This document shows, one piece after another, positions 16,496 to 25,135 of a stretch of DNA of 34,773 nucleotides. Origin of the DNA: DATJHM01 sp035493895 (GTDB taxonomy: Bacteria > Chloroflexota > Ktedonobacteria > Ktedonobacterales > Ktedonobacteraceae); assembly GCA_035493895.1 (NCBI GenBank), contig DATJHM010000045.1, forward strand, positions 1 through 34,773. Direction: 5' to 3'. The notes under the pieces are model-generated. The model worked only from the letters and a program-made list of their open reading frames with translations. It did no database searches and was not told where the DNA came from. The translations under genes and the position numbers were made by a program. Every line of letters starts with the position of its first letter. Positions within the stretch are counted from its first letter, which is position 1.

Positions 16496-16719
16496 CTTCT
16501 CAGTTGAACTCATTCCCGGAAACCATACTATACCATCGCGACCCCGGCTCTACTACTTTCACAACACGGTTTTCTGGTTTCCAGGTGGTACAACAATGAG
16601 TTCTTGCATGAGTGTTGTAGTGTTTTTTCTCTTTACTTACTGGCTGTTGTCGCGTGCCTTCTCTCCCACAGCAGGAAGAGTGTGCTATGTGCACGCGCTG
16701 GCTAGATGGAGGAACATCA

Positions 16720-17226
16720 ATGGCGGCGAAACGCGCAATTACTGTTACGGTGAATGGACATCGTTATCAGTCAGAGGTTGAACCACGCCTGTTACTGGTT
16801 CACTATTTACGCGATGTGTTGGATCTGACCGGCACGCATATCGGTTGCAATACCTCCCAGTGCGGTGCCTGCGTGGTTATGCTCAACGGTGAAGCCGTCA
16901 AGTCTTGCACGGTGCTGGCCGTTCAAGCGGATGGCGCAGAGGTAACGACGATTGAAGGTCTGGCTCCTGAGGGTGAGCTCCATCCCATTCAAACTGGCTT
17001 CTGGGAGAAACATGGTTTGCAGTGTGGCTTCTGTACCCCAGGCATGATTATGGCTTCGTACCAGCTGTTGAAAAATAATCCCAATCCCAGCGAGGCAGAG
17101 ATCCGCAAAGGCCTTGAGGGCAATATCTGCCGCTGTACCGGGTATCAGAATATCGTGCGCGCTGTTCAGCATGCCGCTGAACAGATGAGCACGACGACCT
17201 CCGAACCCGTCGGCGCTGGCGATTAA
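16720..17226 (+). CDS. coxS: Molybdenum hydroxylase small subunit, two [2Fe-2S] clusters (CoxS-like)
   Basis: This 168-residue protein is the iron-sulfur subunit of a xanthine oxidase/CO dehydrogenase family enzyme and passes electrons from the molybdenum site to FAD. A plant-ferredoxin-type cluster is bound by Cys43, Cys48, Cys51 and Cys63 (GCNTSQCGAC...C). The second, helical cluster domain uses Cys102, Cys105, Cys137 and Cys139 (CGFC and CRC). All eight are present and the length is normal. I chose the ATG at 16720 because GGAGG lies 7 nt upstream; the frame is open to 16654 but the extra residues do not match the family. It is first of three genes in the order small-large-medium, with 96 nt before coxL. 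Confidence 0.92.
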   Translation: MAAKRAITVTVNGHRYQSEVEPRLLLVHYLRDVLDLTGTHIGCNTSQCGACVVMLNGEAVKSCTVLAVQADGAEVTTIEGLAPEGELHPIQTGFWEKHGLQCGFCTPGMIMASYQLLKNNPNPSEAEIRKGLEGNICRCTGYQNIVRAVQHAAEQMSTTTSEPVGAGD

Positions 17227-17322
17227 CGACGACTCCATACCCGATTGATGACTGCATGGAAGTGTTCTGCTTCAGCGTTCCTTATTTGCTTTATTTGCAT
17301 CTCTCTACGATAGAGAAAGGAT

Positions 17323-19680
17323 ATGCGTCTCATGGGCATTGCAGCTATGCTTGGTACGCCGATTAAACGGCGTGAAGATCCCCGCTTGATTACCGGGCAG
17401 GCAACGTACGTCGACGATATGAAGCTCGTTGGCATGCTTCACATGGCGGTCCTGCGTAGCCCTTACGGCCACGCTCGTATTCTCCGTATTTCTACTGAGG
17501 CCGCCCGCCAGCATCCTGGCGTGGTGGCTGTGTATACGGCACAGGATTTACAGGGGCTCGTTGGCAATATTCCTGTTGCCGCCCCTCTTCCTCCCCATAT
17601 TACTGAGGGCATGGGCTGTCGCGGCCCTCTTGCGTCTGAAAAGGTTCGCTTCTTTGGCGATCCGGTCGCGGTGGTGATCGCTGATGATCGCTACACGGCC
17701 CGCGATGCTCTCGATCTCATTGATATCGATTATGAGCCTCTCCCGGCCGCTATCGATATCGAGAAGGCGATGCTTCCCGACGCGCCTCTTCTCTACGAAC
17801 AGTTCGGTACCAATATCGGTGTCTCGGTCCATCCTGACACTGCCGATATTGACCGCGTCTTCCAGGAGGTGCAGGCAAACGGCGGCGTCATTGTCAAAGA
17901 ACGCTTTGTCAATCAACGTCTGGCCCCTTCTCCTATGGAGACGCGCGGTGTGCTGGCCGAGTTCCGCAAGTCTGATAAGACGTTGAATGTCTGGAGCTCT
18001 TCGCAAATTCCCCATCTCTTGCGCAACTACCTGGCGGAGCAGATGCATCTTCCTCAACATCAGGTTCGCGTGATTGTCCCTGAGGTGGGCGGCGGCTTCG
18101 GCTGCAAGTTGAATATCTATCCTGAAGAGGCACTGGCTGCCTTTGCCGCGATGAAACTGGCTCGCCCGGTGAAGTGGATCGAGAGCCGCGATGAAAGTCT
18201 GGCGGCAACGATTCATGGTCGCGATCAGGTGAACTATCTGGAGGTGGCCGCGGACCAGAATGGAAAGGTGCAGGGCCTGAAGGTCCATGTTCTCTCCGAT
18301 CTTGGTTCCTATCTCCAGTTTTTCACTGATGTCATTGCGATTGCCTTTACGCTTCCGATGATCTGTGGCTGCTACGATATCCCTGTGACCTATGGCTCGT
18401 GTGATGCCGTCTTTACCAATAAGGCCGCTACTGATGCCTATCGCGGGGCTGGTCGTCCTGAGGCAGCCTATCTGGTTGAACGCTCTATGGATCTGGTTGC
18501 CCGCGCACTGGGCAAGGATCCGGCGGAGGTTCGCCTGACGAACTTTATTCGCCCTGAACAGTTCCCATATAAAGTGTCGACTGGCGCACTCTATGATAGC
18601 GGCAATTACGCTCCTGCGCTACGTAAGGCGATGGAGCTGATCGGCTACGAGCAGTTGCGTCAGGAGCAGGCTGAGAAGCGTGCCAGAGGCGAGTATATGG
18701 GGATTGGCGTCTCATCGTATGTCGAAATCTGCGGCATTGGCCCGAAAGGGATGACGCCCTTTGGCCTGTACGAGAGCGCTCGCATGCGTATCGAACAGAC
18801 CGGCACGGTGATGGTCTATACCGGCTCTTCTCCCCATGGTCAGGGGGAGGAAACAACCTTTGCACAAATTGTCAGCAGCGAGTTTGGCATTCCACCGGAA
18901 GATGTCGTTTTGCTGCATGGCGATACGGATTCTACGCCTGAGGGCCGTGGAACCTATGGGAGCCGCACGACAGCGGTGGGTGGTACGGCTGTCTTCCAGG
19001 CTGGTCAACGCCTGAAGGAGAAGATGAAGGCGATTGCTGCCCATCTGCTTGAAGCAAGCGCGAGCGATATTACGCTGGAGGATGGCCGTTTCTCGGTAAC
19101 GGGCTCACCACAAAAGTCGCTCTCATTCCAGGAGGTGGCGGCGGCTGCCAATATGTCGAACACGCTTGCCCCTGGCATGGAGCCGGGTCTGGAGACCACG
19201 GTCTTCTTCGAACCTGAAGCCTGTACTTTCCCCTTTGGCACACATATCTGTGTCGTAGAGATTGATAAAGATACGGGTGAACCGACGATTACGCGCTATG
19301 TAGCCGTGGACGATTGTGGACGACAGCTCAATCCTCTGCTGGTCGCGGGTCAGATTCATGGTGGTATTGTGCAGGGTATCGGACAGGCTCTCTTTGAAGA
19401 AGTGGTTTACAATGAAGATGGCCAGTTGATGACGGGCACATTTATGGATTATGCGATGCCCATCGCTTCTGAGCTTCCTTTCTTTGAGCTGGATCATACG
19501 GTTACACCAACGACGCTGAATCCTCTCGGTGTCAAAGGGGTCGGCGAGGCTGGCACGATTGGTTCTACGCCTGCGGTCTCTGCGGCGGTCGCAGATGCGC
19601 TCAATGTGGCCCATGTCGATATGCCGTTGCGATCTGAGAAGCTCTGGCGCTTGATTCATCAGCAGAACGGTACGAAATAG
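17323..19680 (+). CDS. coxL: Molybdenum hydroxylase large subunit, form II CoxL-like
   Basis: The 785-residue catalytic subunit binds the molybdopterin-cytosine-dinucleotide cofactor. The active-site loop at residues 372-378 reads AYRGAGR, the signature of form II (putative CO dehydrogenase or other aldehyde/heteroaromatic hydroxylase), not the AYRCSFR of true form I CO dehydrogenase with its Cu-binding Cys. EVGGGFGCK and the C-terminal KGVGEAGTIGSTPA with its catalytic Glu are present. Length is full. AGAAAGG precedes the ATG at 17323. No maturation genes (coxD, coxE, coxF, coxG) lie next to it. The substrate is therefore open: a purine, aldehyde or N-heterocycle is as likely as CO. Three hairpin repeats follow before coxM. 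Confidence 0.92.
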   Translation: MRLMGIAAMLGTPIKRREDPRLITGQATYVDDMKLVGMLHMAVLRSPYGHARILRISTEAARQHPGVVAVYTAQDLQGLVGNIPVAAPLPPHITEGMGCRGPLASEKVRFFGDPVAVVIADDRYTARDALDLIDIDYEPLPAAIDIEKAMLPDAPLLYEQFGTNIGVSVHPDTADIDRVFQEVQANGGVIVKERFVNQRLAPSPMETRGVLAEFRKSDKTLNVWSSSQIPHLLRNYLAEQMHLPQHQVRVIVPEVGGGFGCKLNIYPEEALAAFAAMKLARPVKWIESRDESLAATIHGRDQVNYLEVAADQNGKVQGLKVHVLSDLGSYLQFFTDVIAIAFTLPMICGCYDIPVTYGSCDAVFTNKAATDAYRGAGRPEAAYLVERSMDLVARALGKDPAEVRLTNFIRPEQFPYKVSTGALYDSGNYAPALRKAMELIGYEQLRQEQAEKRARGEYMGIGVSSYVEICGIGPKGMTPFGLYESARMRIEQTGTVMVYTGSSPHGQGEETTFAQIVSSEFGIPPEDVVLLHGDTDSTPEGRGTYGSRTTAVGGTAVFQAGQRLKEKMKAIAAHLLEASASDITLEDGRFSVTGSPQKSLSFQEVAAAANMSNTLAPGMEPGLETTVFFEPEACTFPFGTHICVVEIDKDTGEPTITRYVAVDDCGRQLNPLLVAGQIHGGIVQGIGQALFEEVVYNEDGQLMTGTFMDYAMPIASELPFFELDHTVTPTTLNPLGVKGVGEAGTIGSTPAVSAAVADALNVAHVDMPLRSEKLWRLIHQQNGTK

Positions 19681-19711
19681 TGGTACAACTACAATGTGCG
19701 CAGATGCGCGT

Positions 19712-19853
19712 CACTATTTCGGTTTGCAGGGGGTAGTATAAGCCTGCCCCCTGCGGTAGCCGCTATTTCGGTTTGTAGGGGCAAACTCAATTGACCCCAT
19801 ATATGAGCCGCCATTTCGGTTTGTAGGGGGGCAGGCCCGACTTGCCCCGTACA
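19712..19853 (+). repeat. Three direct hairpin repeats between coxL and coxM
   Basis: Units start at 19712, 19761 and 19809, a period of 48-49 bp. Each opens with the conserved block TATTTCGGTTTGYAGGGG (CATTTCGG in the third) and then folds back on a C-rich arm: GCAGGGGG/CCCCCTGC in unit 1 (8 bp), GGGG/CCCC in unit 2, GGGGCA/TGCCCC in unit 3. The stems differ in sequence while the leading block is conserved. The last unit ends just before the coxM ribosome site. They resemble dispersed REP-like elements and could stabilise or attenuate the operon mRNA. Confidence 0.8.
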
Positions 19854-19868
19854 TTAGAGGAGGAGAAC

Positions 19869-20741
19869 ATGTCTGTCCCAGCAATATTTGATTACCATCC
19901 AGCGCAATCCCTGGATGAGGCGATTGCTCTGCTTCAACAATATGGCGATGACGCCAAGGTTCTTGCCGGTGGTCATAGCCTGATTCCTGCGATGAAGCTC
20001 CGTCTCTCGCAGCCAGCGCATCTTATCGATATCGCCCGTATCGACGGCCTCTCTTACATCCGTGAAGATGGAGATGTGGTGGCTATCGGGGCAATGACGA
20101 CTTATACAACGCTGGCTAAGTCTGATCTACTTCGTCAGCGCTTCCCGCTTCTGACTGATACCGCTTCGGTGCTCGGTGATCAGCAGGTGCGCAATCGCGG
20201 CACGCTCGGTGGCAGTATCGCACACTCCGATCCGGCCGGTGATATGCCAGGTGTTGTGCTCGCGCTCAAGGCCACGATTGTTGCTAAGGGACCAAACGGC
20301 TCACGCACGATTGCTGCCGATGATTTCTTTGTGGGGACGTTCGAGACCGCTCTGGCTCCCGATGAGATCCTGACCGAGATCCGTCTACCGCTTCCTGGCG
20401 CACATACGGGCAGTGCTTATATCAAGTTGGAGAATAAAGCCTCCCACTATGCGATTACGGGCAGTGCCGTTGTGCTCACACTGGATAATGCTGGCGTTTG
20501 TTCGGCGGCCAGCCTGACCATCACGGGTGCCTCGACGCAAACAGTTCGCGCCACAGCCGCTGAAGCCGCTCTGGTCGGTAAGAAACTGGATAGCGCCGTC
20601 ATTGCTGATGCTGCCAGCCATGCTGCCGATGGGATGGAAGCTGTCGCTGATATTCATGGGTCCGCCGAATATCGTCGCCAGATGACCAACGTTATTGCTC
20701 AACGTGCTCTGCTCAAAGCGCTGGAGCGCGCCCAGGCATAA
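19869..20741 (+). CDS. coxM: Molybdenum hydroxylase medium subunit, FAD-binding (CoxM-like)
   Basis: This 290-residue flavoprotein subunit takes electrons from the iron-sulfur subunit and passes them to the acceptor. The FAD_binding_5 signature appears early (AKVLAGGHSLIPAMKLRLSQP) and again as the FAD-contacting TLGGSIAHSDPAGDMP. The CO-dehydrogenase flavoprotein C-terminal domain ends with AEYRRQMTNVIAQRALLKAL. I chose the ATG at 19869, with GAGGAGGA about 5 nt upstream, over the open frame from 19842. It closes the operon and is followed by a strong terminator at 20759-20797. Only the spacer before it is unusual, filled with three hairpin repeats. Confidence 0.93.
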   Translation: MSVPAIFDYHPAQSLDEAIALLQQYGDDAKVLAGGHSLIPAMKLRLSQPAHLIDIARIDGLSYIREDGDVVAIGAMTTYTTLAKSDLLRQRFPLLTDTASVLGDQQVRNRGTLGGSIAHSDPAGDMPGVVLALKATIVAKGPNGSRTIAADDFFVGTFETALAPDEILTEIRLPLPGAHTGSAYIKLENKASHYAITGSAVVLTLDNAGVCSAASLTITGASTQTVRATAAEAALVGKKLDSAVIADAASHAADGMEAVADIHGSAEYRRQMTNVIAQRALLKALERAQA

Positions 20742-20758
20742 TCTGGTATTTCTGCAAG

Positions 20759-20797
20759 GAGGGCTCACGGGATCTTTTCTCGTGAGCCCTCTCGTTT
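20759..20797 (+). terminator. Rho-independent terminator of the cox operon
   Basis: GAGGGCTCACG (20759-20769) pairs perfectly with CGTGAGCCCTC (20781-20791) over an 11-nt loop, followed by TCGTTT. It starts 17 nt after the coxM stop codon. Confidence 0.75.
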
Positions 20798-20873
20798 GAG
20801 CACCGACCGCTTTGGCCATGTCAATCGCTATCTGATGCTGACGAAGAGCCTGTTCCCCGAGGCGCGGGGCTGA
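20796..20873 (+). pseudogene. Short unrecognised C-terminal gene fragment
   Basis: Directly after the cox terminator, one frame reads STDRFGHVNRYLMLTKSLF and ends PEARG with a TGA at 20871-20873. There is no start codon with a ribosome site and no upstream continuation past the terminator. It looks like the tail of a protein but I cannot name the family. Given the other fragments just downstream it is probably debris. Confidence 0.25.
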
Positions 20874-20877
20874 GCAA

Positions 20878-21216
20878 TTGAGTACCTTGCGTCAACTGAT
20901 TCGATCGGTGTTCGACGTGCTTGCGCTCTTTCGTTCCTATCTCAAACCAGCCGATAGACAGTACGAGCCGCTCTTCGAGAATGTGCTTCAACAAGAACTG
21001 TACACCCTCCTCTTGAGATGGCTCAAGCAGGTCCCATCAGAGGTTCCTTTGCCAGAAGAGGTGGGAGAAACCACGGCGCTGGTCATCAGTTGGGCGATCT
21101 TGGGTCCCGCCACGCAATGGAGTTGGGGAGATCAAACGGTTTCAGCAGAAGAGATGACCCAGCGCGTCTTGAGCGTCGTGATTGCTGGCTTGTCACCCGT
21201 CACCACTGTTGCTTGA
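20878..21216 (+). pseudogene. TetR-family regulator fragment lacking the DNA-binding domain
   Basis: The 112-residue frame (LFRSYLKPADRQYEPLFENV, ELYTLLLRWLKQ, ISWAILGPATQWSWG, VLSVVIAGLSPVT) matches the all-helical C-terminal ligand-binding half of TetR-type repressors. The N-terminal helix-turn-helix of about 60 residues is absent: upstream in this frame there are stop codons at 20833 and 20839 and no matching sequence. The only start is a TTG without a ribosome site. The family call is from memory of such C-termini and is moderate. The end overlaps the end of the opposing BTAD fragment by 17 bp. Confidence 0.55.
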
Positions 21217-21496
21217 CTGGCATTTTAGGAATCGGGGTAGCGCTCCAGATCAGTAAGCTCTGTTTGCTGGTAGAGAGAAATTGCTTGCCCTCCGGGAGGG
21301 ACTGTCGCAGGTTGGTGTGGGCCTGTGCTTCCGTCGAATCGGGCCACAGGAGAAAGGCCAGGTGAGAGCGGCTCTGGGGCGCAGTCCGGTGCAGGACGAG
21401 ATAGGCAAGCAACGATTGTACGCGAGGGATAGTGACCGTTGTGTTATCCGATAGCAGCAGAAAGTCACCCAGTAGATGAATATGGAGCGTAGGCAT
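21200..21496 (-). pseudogene. N-terminal fragment of a BTAD/SARP-type transcriptional regulator
   Basis: MPTLHIHLLGDFLLLSDNTT, VQSLLAYLVLHR and SHLAFLLWPDSTEAQAHTNL are hallmarks of the winged-helix start of BTAD-type regulators, which in Ktedonobacteria are usually about 1000 residues with an ATPase core. After NLRQ a few residues of the usual winged helix appear to be missing. The frame ends at residue 98 (KMPVKQQW), well short of the BTAD domain. It is therefore a remnant. AAAGGA lies upstream of the ATG at 21496 at a long spacing. Confidence 0.7.
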
Positions 21497-21535
21497 CACC
21501 AGAGCATCCTTTCGCAAATGCGTCTACTACTCATC

Positions 21536-22510
21536 TCATAGTTTGCGCAAGCGAACCTCTTGCACGCCATGATCGCGTCCCTTTTTCATGATCAGATGGG
21601 CGCGACCCCGTGTTGGCTCGATATTCTCTCGCAGGTTTGGACCATTGATACGCCGCCAGATGCTCTGCGCGGTCAACACGGCTTCTTCAGGTGAGAGCTG
21701 GGCGTAGCGACGAAAGAATGAGGCGGGATTGCGAAAGGCGGTCTCACGCAGCGTCAAAAAGCGCTCAATATACCATTGCTCGATATCTTCTTCACGTGCA
21801 TCAACATAAATTGAGAAGTCAAAGAAATCGGAGACGAAGAGGCGAGGAGCTTTGCTGGTGCGGGTATGGCGCGTTTGCAGGACATTCAAGCCCTCGAAGA
21901 TAAGGATATCTGGCTGTGAGATAATTTGAATCTCATCGGGCAGGATATCGTAGGTGAGATGGGAATACTGTGGCGCATGCACCTCGGCCTGACCCGATTT
22001 GACATCAATTAAAAATTGTAATAGTTTCCGTACGTTATAGCTTTCGGGGAAACCTTTGCGCTCCATCAGTCCTTTTGCTTCCAAAACGTGATTGGGATGG
22101 AGAAATCCATCGGTTGTCACCAGATCAACGTGTGGATGCGTCGGCCAGTCAGAGAGCAGGGCCTGGAGAATGCGTGCAGTCGTGCTCTTGCCAACCGCGA
22201 CGCTGCCTGCGATACCTATGACATAGGGCACTTTCTGCTCTACTTCGCTGTGTCCATTTTGCAGGAACAGGTTAGTAGCCGTATGCAATTTTTGCGTGGC
22301 GGCAACGTAGAGATTGAGGAGACGCGATAACGGGAGATAGATCTGAGAGACTTCGTGTAAAGAGATGCGTTCGTTGAGTCCTCGCAACGATGCCAGTCGC
22401 TCTTCTGAGAGCGTCTGCGGCATCGAGGCACGCAATTGTTCCCATTCCTCGCGCGTAAATGATTGGTATGGAGACTGATGATGCTCGTTGATTGTTGATT
22501 GTATATTCAT
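21536..22510 (-). CDS. coaA: Type I pantothenate kinase
   Basis: This 324-residue cytoplasmic enzyme phosphorylates pantothenate with ATP, the first step of coenzyme A synthesis. Walker A is GSVAVGKST at about 102-110. VDLVTTDGFLHPN, KGFPESYN and PDILIFEGLNVLQ are the conserved blocks of bacterial CoaA. The length is normal (the E. coli enzyme has 316 residues). It stands alone, with a 416-nt gene-free gap upstream, and ends 40 nt from the BTAD remnant, which is read in the same direction. The feedback-inhibition residues were not checked one by one. Confidence 0.95.
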   Translation of the reverse strand: MNIQSTINEHHQSPYQSFTREEWEQLRASMPQTLSEERLASLRGLNERISLHEVSQIYLPLSRLLNLYVAATQKLHTATNLFLQNGHSEVEQKVPYVIGIAGSVAVGKSTTARILQALLSDWPTHPHVDLVTTDGFLHPNHVLEAKGLMERKGFPESYNVRKLLQFLIDVKSGQAEVHAPQYSHLTYDILPDEIQIISQPDILIFEGLNVLQTRHTRTSKAPRLFVSDFFDFSIYVDAREEDIEQWYIERFLTLRETAFRNPASFFRRYAQLSPEEAVLTAQSIWRRINGPNLRENIEPTRGRAHLIMKKGRDHGVQEVRLRKL

Positions 22511-22926
22511 ACTTAAATTCTCTTACCTGGCTTCCACTATGACACAACAACTCTCGTGGCGTAGCATTCAATCTATGAGTGCAGCAATGTCGATAAGTCT
22601 CATACGCTGTTTTGGATAAGTATAGAGTACGATTACTATCTTGCAGATCGATCACAGCTAAGGTTTATTCTATTTCCTTTGTCAAGAGCATAGCACGTCG
22701 TTCTTCTTGGGAACAAAAAAACAGATTTGCTTTATCCAGGCTTATCTCTGATCCGCAAATAGGAAATGTGGTGAAGCGGGAACTATTGTTCAGGCGATAA
22801 CGTTACTCCTCTAGAAGAAATTGTTTTCCGTCTCTTTTATAGAACATTGTAGAAAACGATCCCATCCAACTTTTTTCTGCGATAAAAGGCTGCTATTTCA
22901 GCCAAAAAAACGTAAGGAGCGCATCA
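22511..22926. other. 416-nt intergenic region between divergent genes
   Basis: This gap lies between coaA (minus) and the DUF4349 lipoprotein gene (plus). It must hold promoters for both, but I found no convincing hexamer pair, ORF, tRNA or strong hairpin. Confidence 0.5.
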
Positions 22927-24048
22927 ATGCCGCAATTACGCCTACCCACACGTTGGAGATTTCTCTCTTCTGGCGGTTTCCTGCTGCTTGTTCTCTTCCT
23001 CGCAGGCTGCGGTGGATCAGCAACGAACGCGTCTGTTGCCCCGGTCAGCCATACTAACAACTTCAGTGTCGCTGCCCCGAGTCAGGGTCAGACCTCTGGA
23101 GGCGTCGCAAGCAGTAAACAGGCTGCCAGCGTCCCCGATAAACTCAGAATGCCGCAAAATACCTCGGATCAACATCTCATCAAAACGCTGAATGTGACAG
23201 TCACAGTCAAAGACACACGTCAGGCCGCGAATGAGCTTCAAGCCTGGATAGGGGCCACTGATCCGCAGGCAACGTCCATTGGTACCAACTACGACGAGGT
23301 AAGCAATGGCGTGTACAGCATTACGCTGAACTTCTCTGTCCAGTACACGCTCTATCCAAAAATTTACAGTTACCTCAGCAACTATCAGGCAAAAGATGGT
23401 GGACATCTGACCAGCTTAAACGAAACGGTACAGGATGTATCCAACGATTATGTCGACACCCAGGCGCGCATTGCCAACGATCAGAACGAGTTGCAGCGCT
23501 TACGCGATCTGATGCAACATACTGGCTCTCTGAGCGAAGTGCTCGCGCTGGAACAGCAAATCAGTGCCACGCAGGGCGATATCGAGACCACGCAGGCACA
23601 TCTCAACATGCTCAAGAACCAGACAACAATGTATACGGTCAACATCACCATTCAACCACTCAGCTCGGCCGTGCCACCTGTTCAGCCTGACAATGGGTGG
23701 AATATTGGACAAACCGCTCGTGACGCACTTTCGGCCTCGCTGGCCTTCGGGCAGGGTCTGATCAGTTTTATCGTCTGGCTGTTTGCCTTCAGTGTCTACC
23801 TTATCCCGGTAATCGTCCTGATCCTGCTCTATCGACGTTACCGCTCGCGCCATAAATCAGCTCAACCCGTCTTCTATCGACCTGCACCAGGGCAACCAAT
23901 CGAACCAATGCACTCTCACAGGCTGCCAGTTGAGCCAACAACGCCACCTCAATCGTCAGTCGAACCACAACCAGTGCCAGTAGGGGCTGCCGTGGAAAAG
24001 ACCGATCTGCTCGATGGAGAAGATCTCCCATCCTCGCCCGAAGATTAG
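22927..24048 (+). CDS. DUF4349-domain lipoprotein with C-terminal membrane anchor
   Basis: The 373-residue protein has a lipoprotein signal (FLLLVLFLAGC, lipid-modified Cys near 28). The DUF4349 domain follows at about 95-275: LIKTLNVTVTVKDTRQAANE, then IGTNYDEVSNGVYSITLNF, a coiled-coil stretch (DTQARIANDQNELQRLRDLM ... SEVLALEQQISATQGDIETT), and a beta tail. One transmembrane helix (about 278-302, SFIVWLFAFSVYLIPVIVLI) precedes a basic, then Pro-rich cytoplasmic tail. DUF4349 proteins are envelope proteins of unknown role. GGAG sits before the ATG. The gene is followed by a strong terminator. Having both a lipid anchor and a helix is usual for the family. Confidence 0.9.
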   Translation: MPQLRLPTRWRFLSSGGFLLLVLFLAGCGGSATNASVAPVSHTNNFSVAAPSQGQTSGGVASSKQAASVPDKLRMPQNTSDQHLIKTLNVTVTVKDTRQAANELQAWIGATDPQATSIGTNYDEVSNGVYSITLNFSVQYTLYPKIYSYLSNYQAKDGGHLTSLNETVQDVSNDYVDTQARIANDQNELQRLRDLMQHTGSLSEVLALEQQISATQGDIETTQAHLNMLKNQTTMYTVNITIQPLSSAVPPVQPDNGWNIGQTARDALSASLAFGQGLISFIVWLFAFSVYLIPVIVLILLYRRYRSRHKSAQPVFYRPAPGQPIEPMHSHRLPVEPTTPPQSSVEPQPVPVGAAVEKTDLLDGEDLPSSPED

Positions 24049-24086
24049 GCAGAGACGAGAGAATCTCCAACGGCTTGCTTACCACT

Positions 24087-24122
24087 GAAGGATAGGGATC
24101 ATTACCATCCCTATCCTTCTTT
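24087..24122 (+). terminator. Rho-independent terminator of the DUF4349 gene
   Basis: GAAGGATAGGGAT (24087-24099) pairs perfectly with 24107-24119 over a 7-nt loop and is followed by TTT. It lies 38 nt past the stop codon and 47 nt before the 3' end of the convergent hydrolase gene, so it may serve both. Confidence 0.75.
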
Positions 24123-24168
24123 ACCATTATTGAACCAAATCATATACCCGTCACTGGTATCTCAGCGC

Positions 24169-24849
24169 TTAATCAAGCCGCTCGTGTAAGAACTCAATGG
24201 TACGCTCCCAGGCAACGTGGGCAGCCTCAGCGTTATACTCAGGGCGATTCTCCTCGAAGAACCAGTGTTTGGTCCCTGGATACGTATAAACGGTGACTGG
24301 CCTCCCCGCAGCCTGGAGCTCCTGCCCCATCTCCGCGGCCGACTCGGCTGGCCTGAAGGGGTCATCCTGCGCGAAGTGGCAGAGGTATGCGGCCGAAGCT
24401 CTGCGATAGTCCAGTCCGGGGTAGGAGTCATAAAAGGTCACGACTGCGGCGATCTCCTCGGCCAGGGTAACGGACATGTCGAGCGCGTAGGCGCCTCCCA
24501 GCGAGAAGCCGACAAGGGCGAGCTTGCCGCGATCGTCCGCCAGATGGGTTGCGGTGTGTTGGTGCAGAACCTGCATCGCTCCCGCGATGTCGCTGCGCCG
24601 CCGCTCCACATCCTGATCCAGTGCCGCGCCCAACGCTTGCGCTTCCTCAACTGCTGCGGTCGTCTTGCCACGGTAGAGATCGGGGGCGAGCGCCACGAAG
24701 CCCGCCTCCGCAAGCCGATCACAGACCTGCCGAAACGGCTCTGTCAGTCCCCACCACGCATGCAGAACCAACACTCCTGGTCCGCTGCCATTCTCGGGAA
24801 CAGCCAGATAGCCACTGATTGCTCTCTCATCAGCCTGAAATTCTCTCAT
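24169..24849 (-). CDS. Dienelactone hydrolase-family protein
   Basis: This 226-residue alpha/beta-hydrolase matches the dienelactone hydrolase family in length and blocks: GVLVLHAWWGLTEPFRQVCD, FVALAPDLYRGKT, and the end HWFFEENRPEYNAEAAHVAW. The nucleophile elbow is GFSLGG with Ser116, where classical dienelactone hydrolases have Cys. Asp162 or Asp163 (AQDDPF) and His195 (TKHWFF) complete the triad. The Ser suggests general carboxylesterase activity rather than dienelactone chemistry; that is inference. AAGGAG lies 7 nt before the ATG at 24849. The longer open frame to 25086 adds residues without homology. The 286 nt upstream hold no supported gene. Confidence 0.9.
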   Translation of the reverse strand: MREFQADERAISGYLAVPENGSGPGVLVLHAWWGLTEPFRQVCDRLAEAGFVALAPDLYRGKTTAAVEEAQALGAALDQDVERRRSDIAGAMQVLHQHTATHLADDRGKLALVGFSLGGAYALDMSVTLAEEIAAVVTFYDSYPGLDYRRASAAYLCHFAQDDPFRPAESAAEMGQELQAAGRPVTVYTYPGTKHWFFEENRPEYNAEAAHVAWERTIEFLHERLD

Positions 24850-25135
24850 AGTATTCTCCTTAAAAACGCGGGAAATACGATGCTTCAAGATGCAGAAAAC
24901 ATGTGTTGTGTTTTGTACACCGTTGTCTAAAACTTCCCCATTTCTGGTGAGAGGCCCTGAACAATATTCGGTTCCTGGCTCTCTTGACAATTGCCCGGCG
25001 CAGCTTGCCGTACAACAATCCATTCTCTCAGGCAAAGGCAAAAAAGGAAGAGGAGAGTGGAGAGGAGTGCGAGATGAAAACAACATGAGAAACAGATTTC
25101 GCCCCTCAATACATCAGAATGAGCAGTGCTTGCCG

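Noticed and set aside
15740..16513. 257-codon minus-strand frame over the poly-Asn lipoprotein
   Set aside because: Its Ile/Val-rich run is just the reverse reading of the Asn repeat; the plus-strand lipoprotein has a lipobox and ribosome site.
17548..18288. 246-codon minus-strand frame inside coxL
   Set aside because: It is antisense to a full-length, motif-complete large subunit.
19712..19853. CRISPR array
   Set aside because: There are only three units, the repeats contain variable hairpin stems, the intervening sequence is not spacer-like, and no cas genes lie in the window.
24550..24930. Plus-strand frames opposite the dienelactone-hydrolase-like gene
   Set aside because: They are antisense to a gene with an intact Ser-Asp-His triad and a strong ribosome site.
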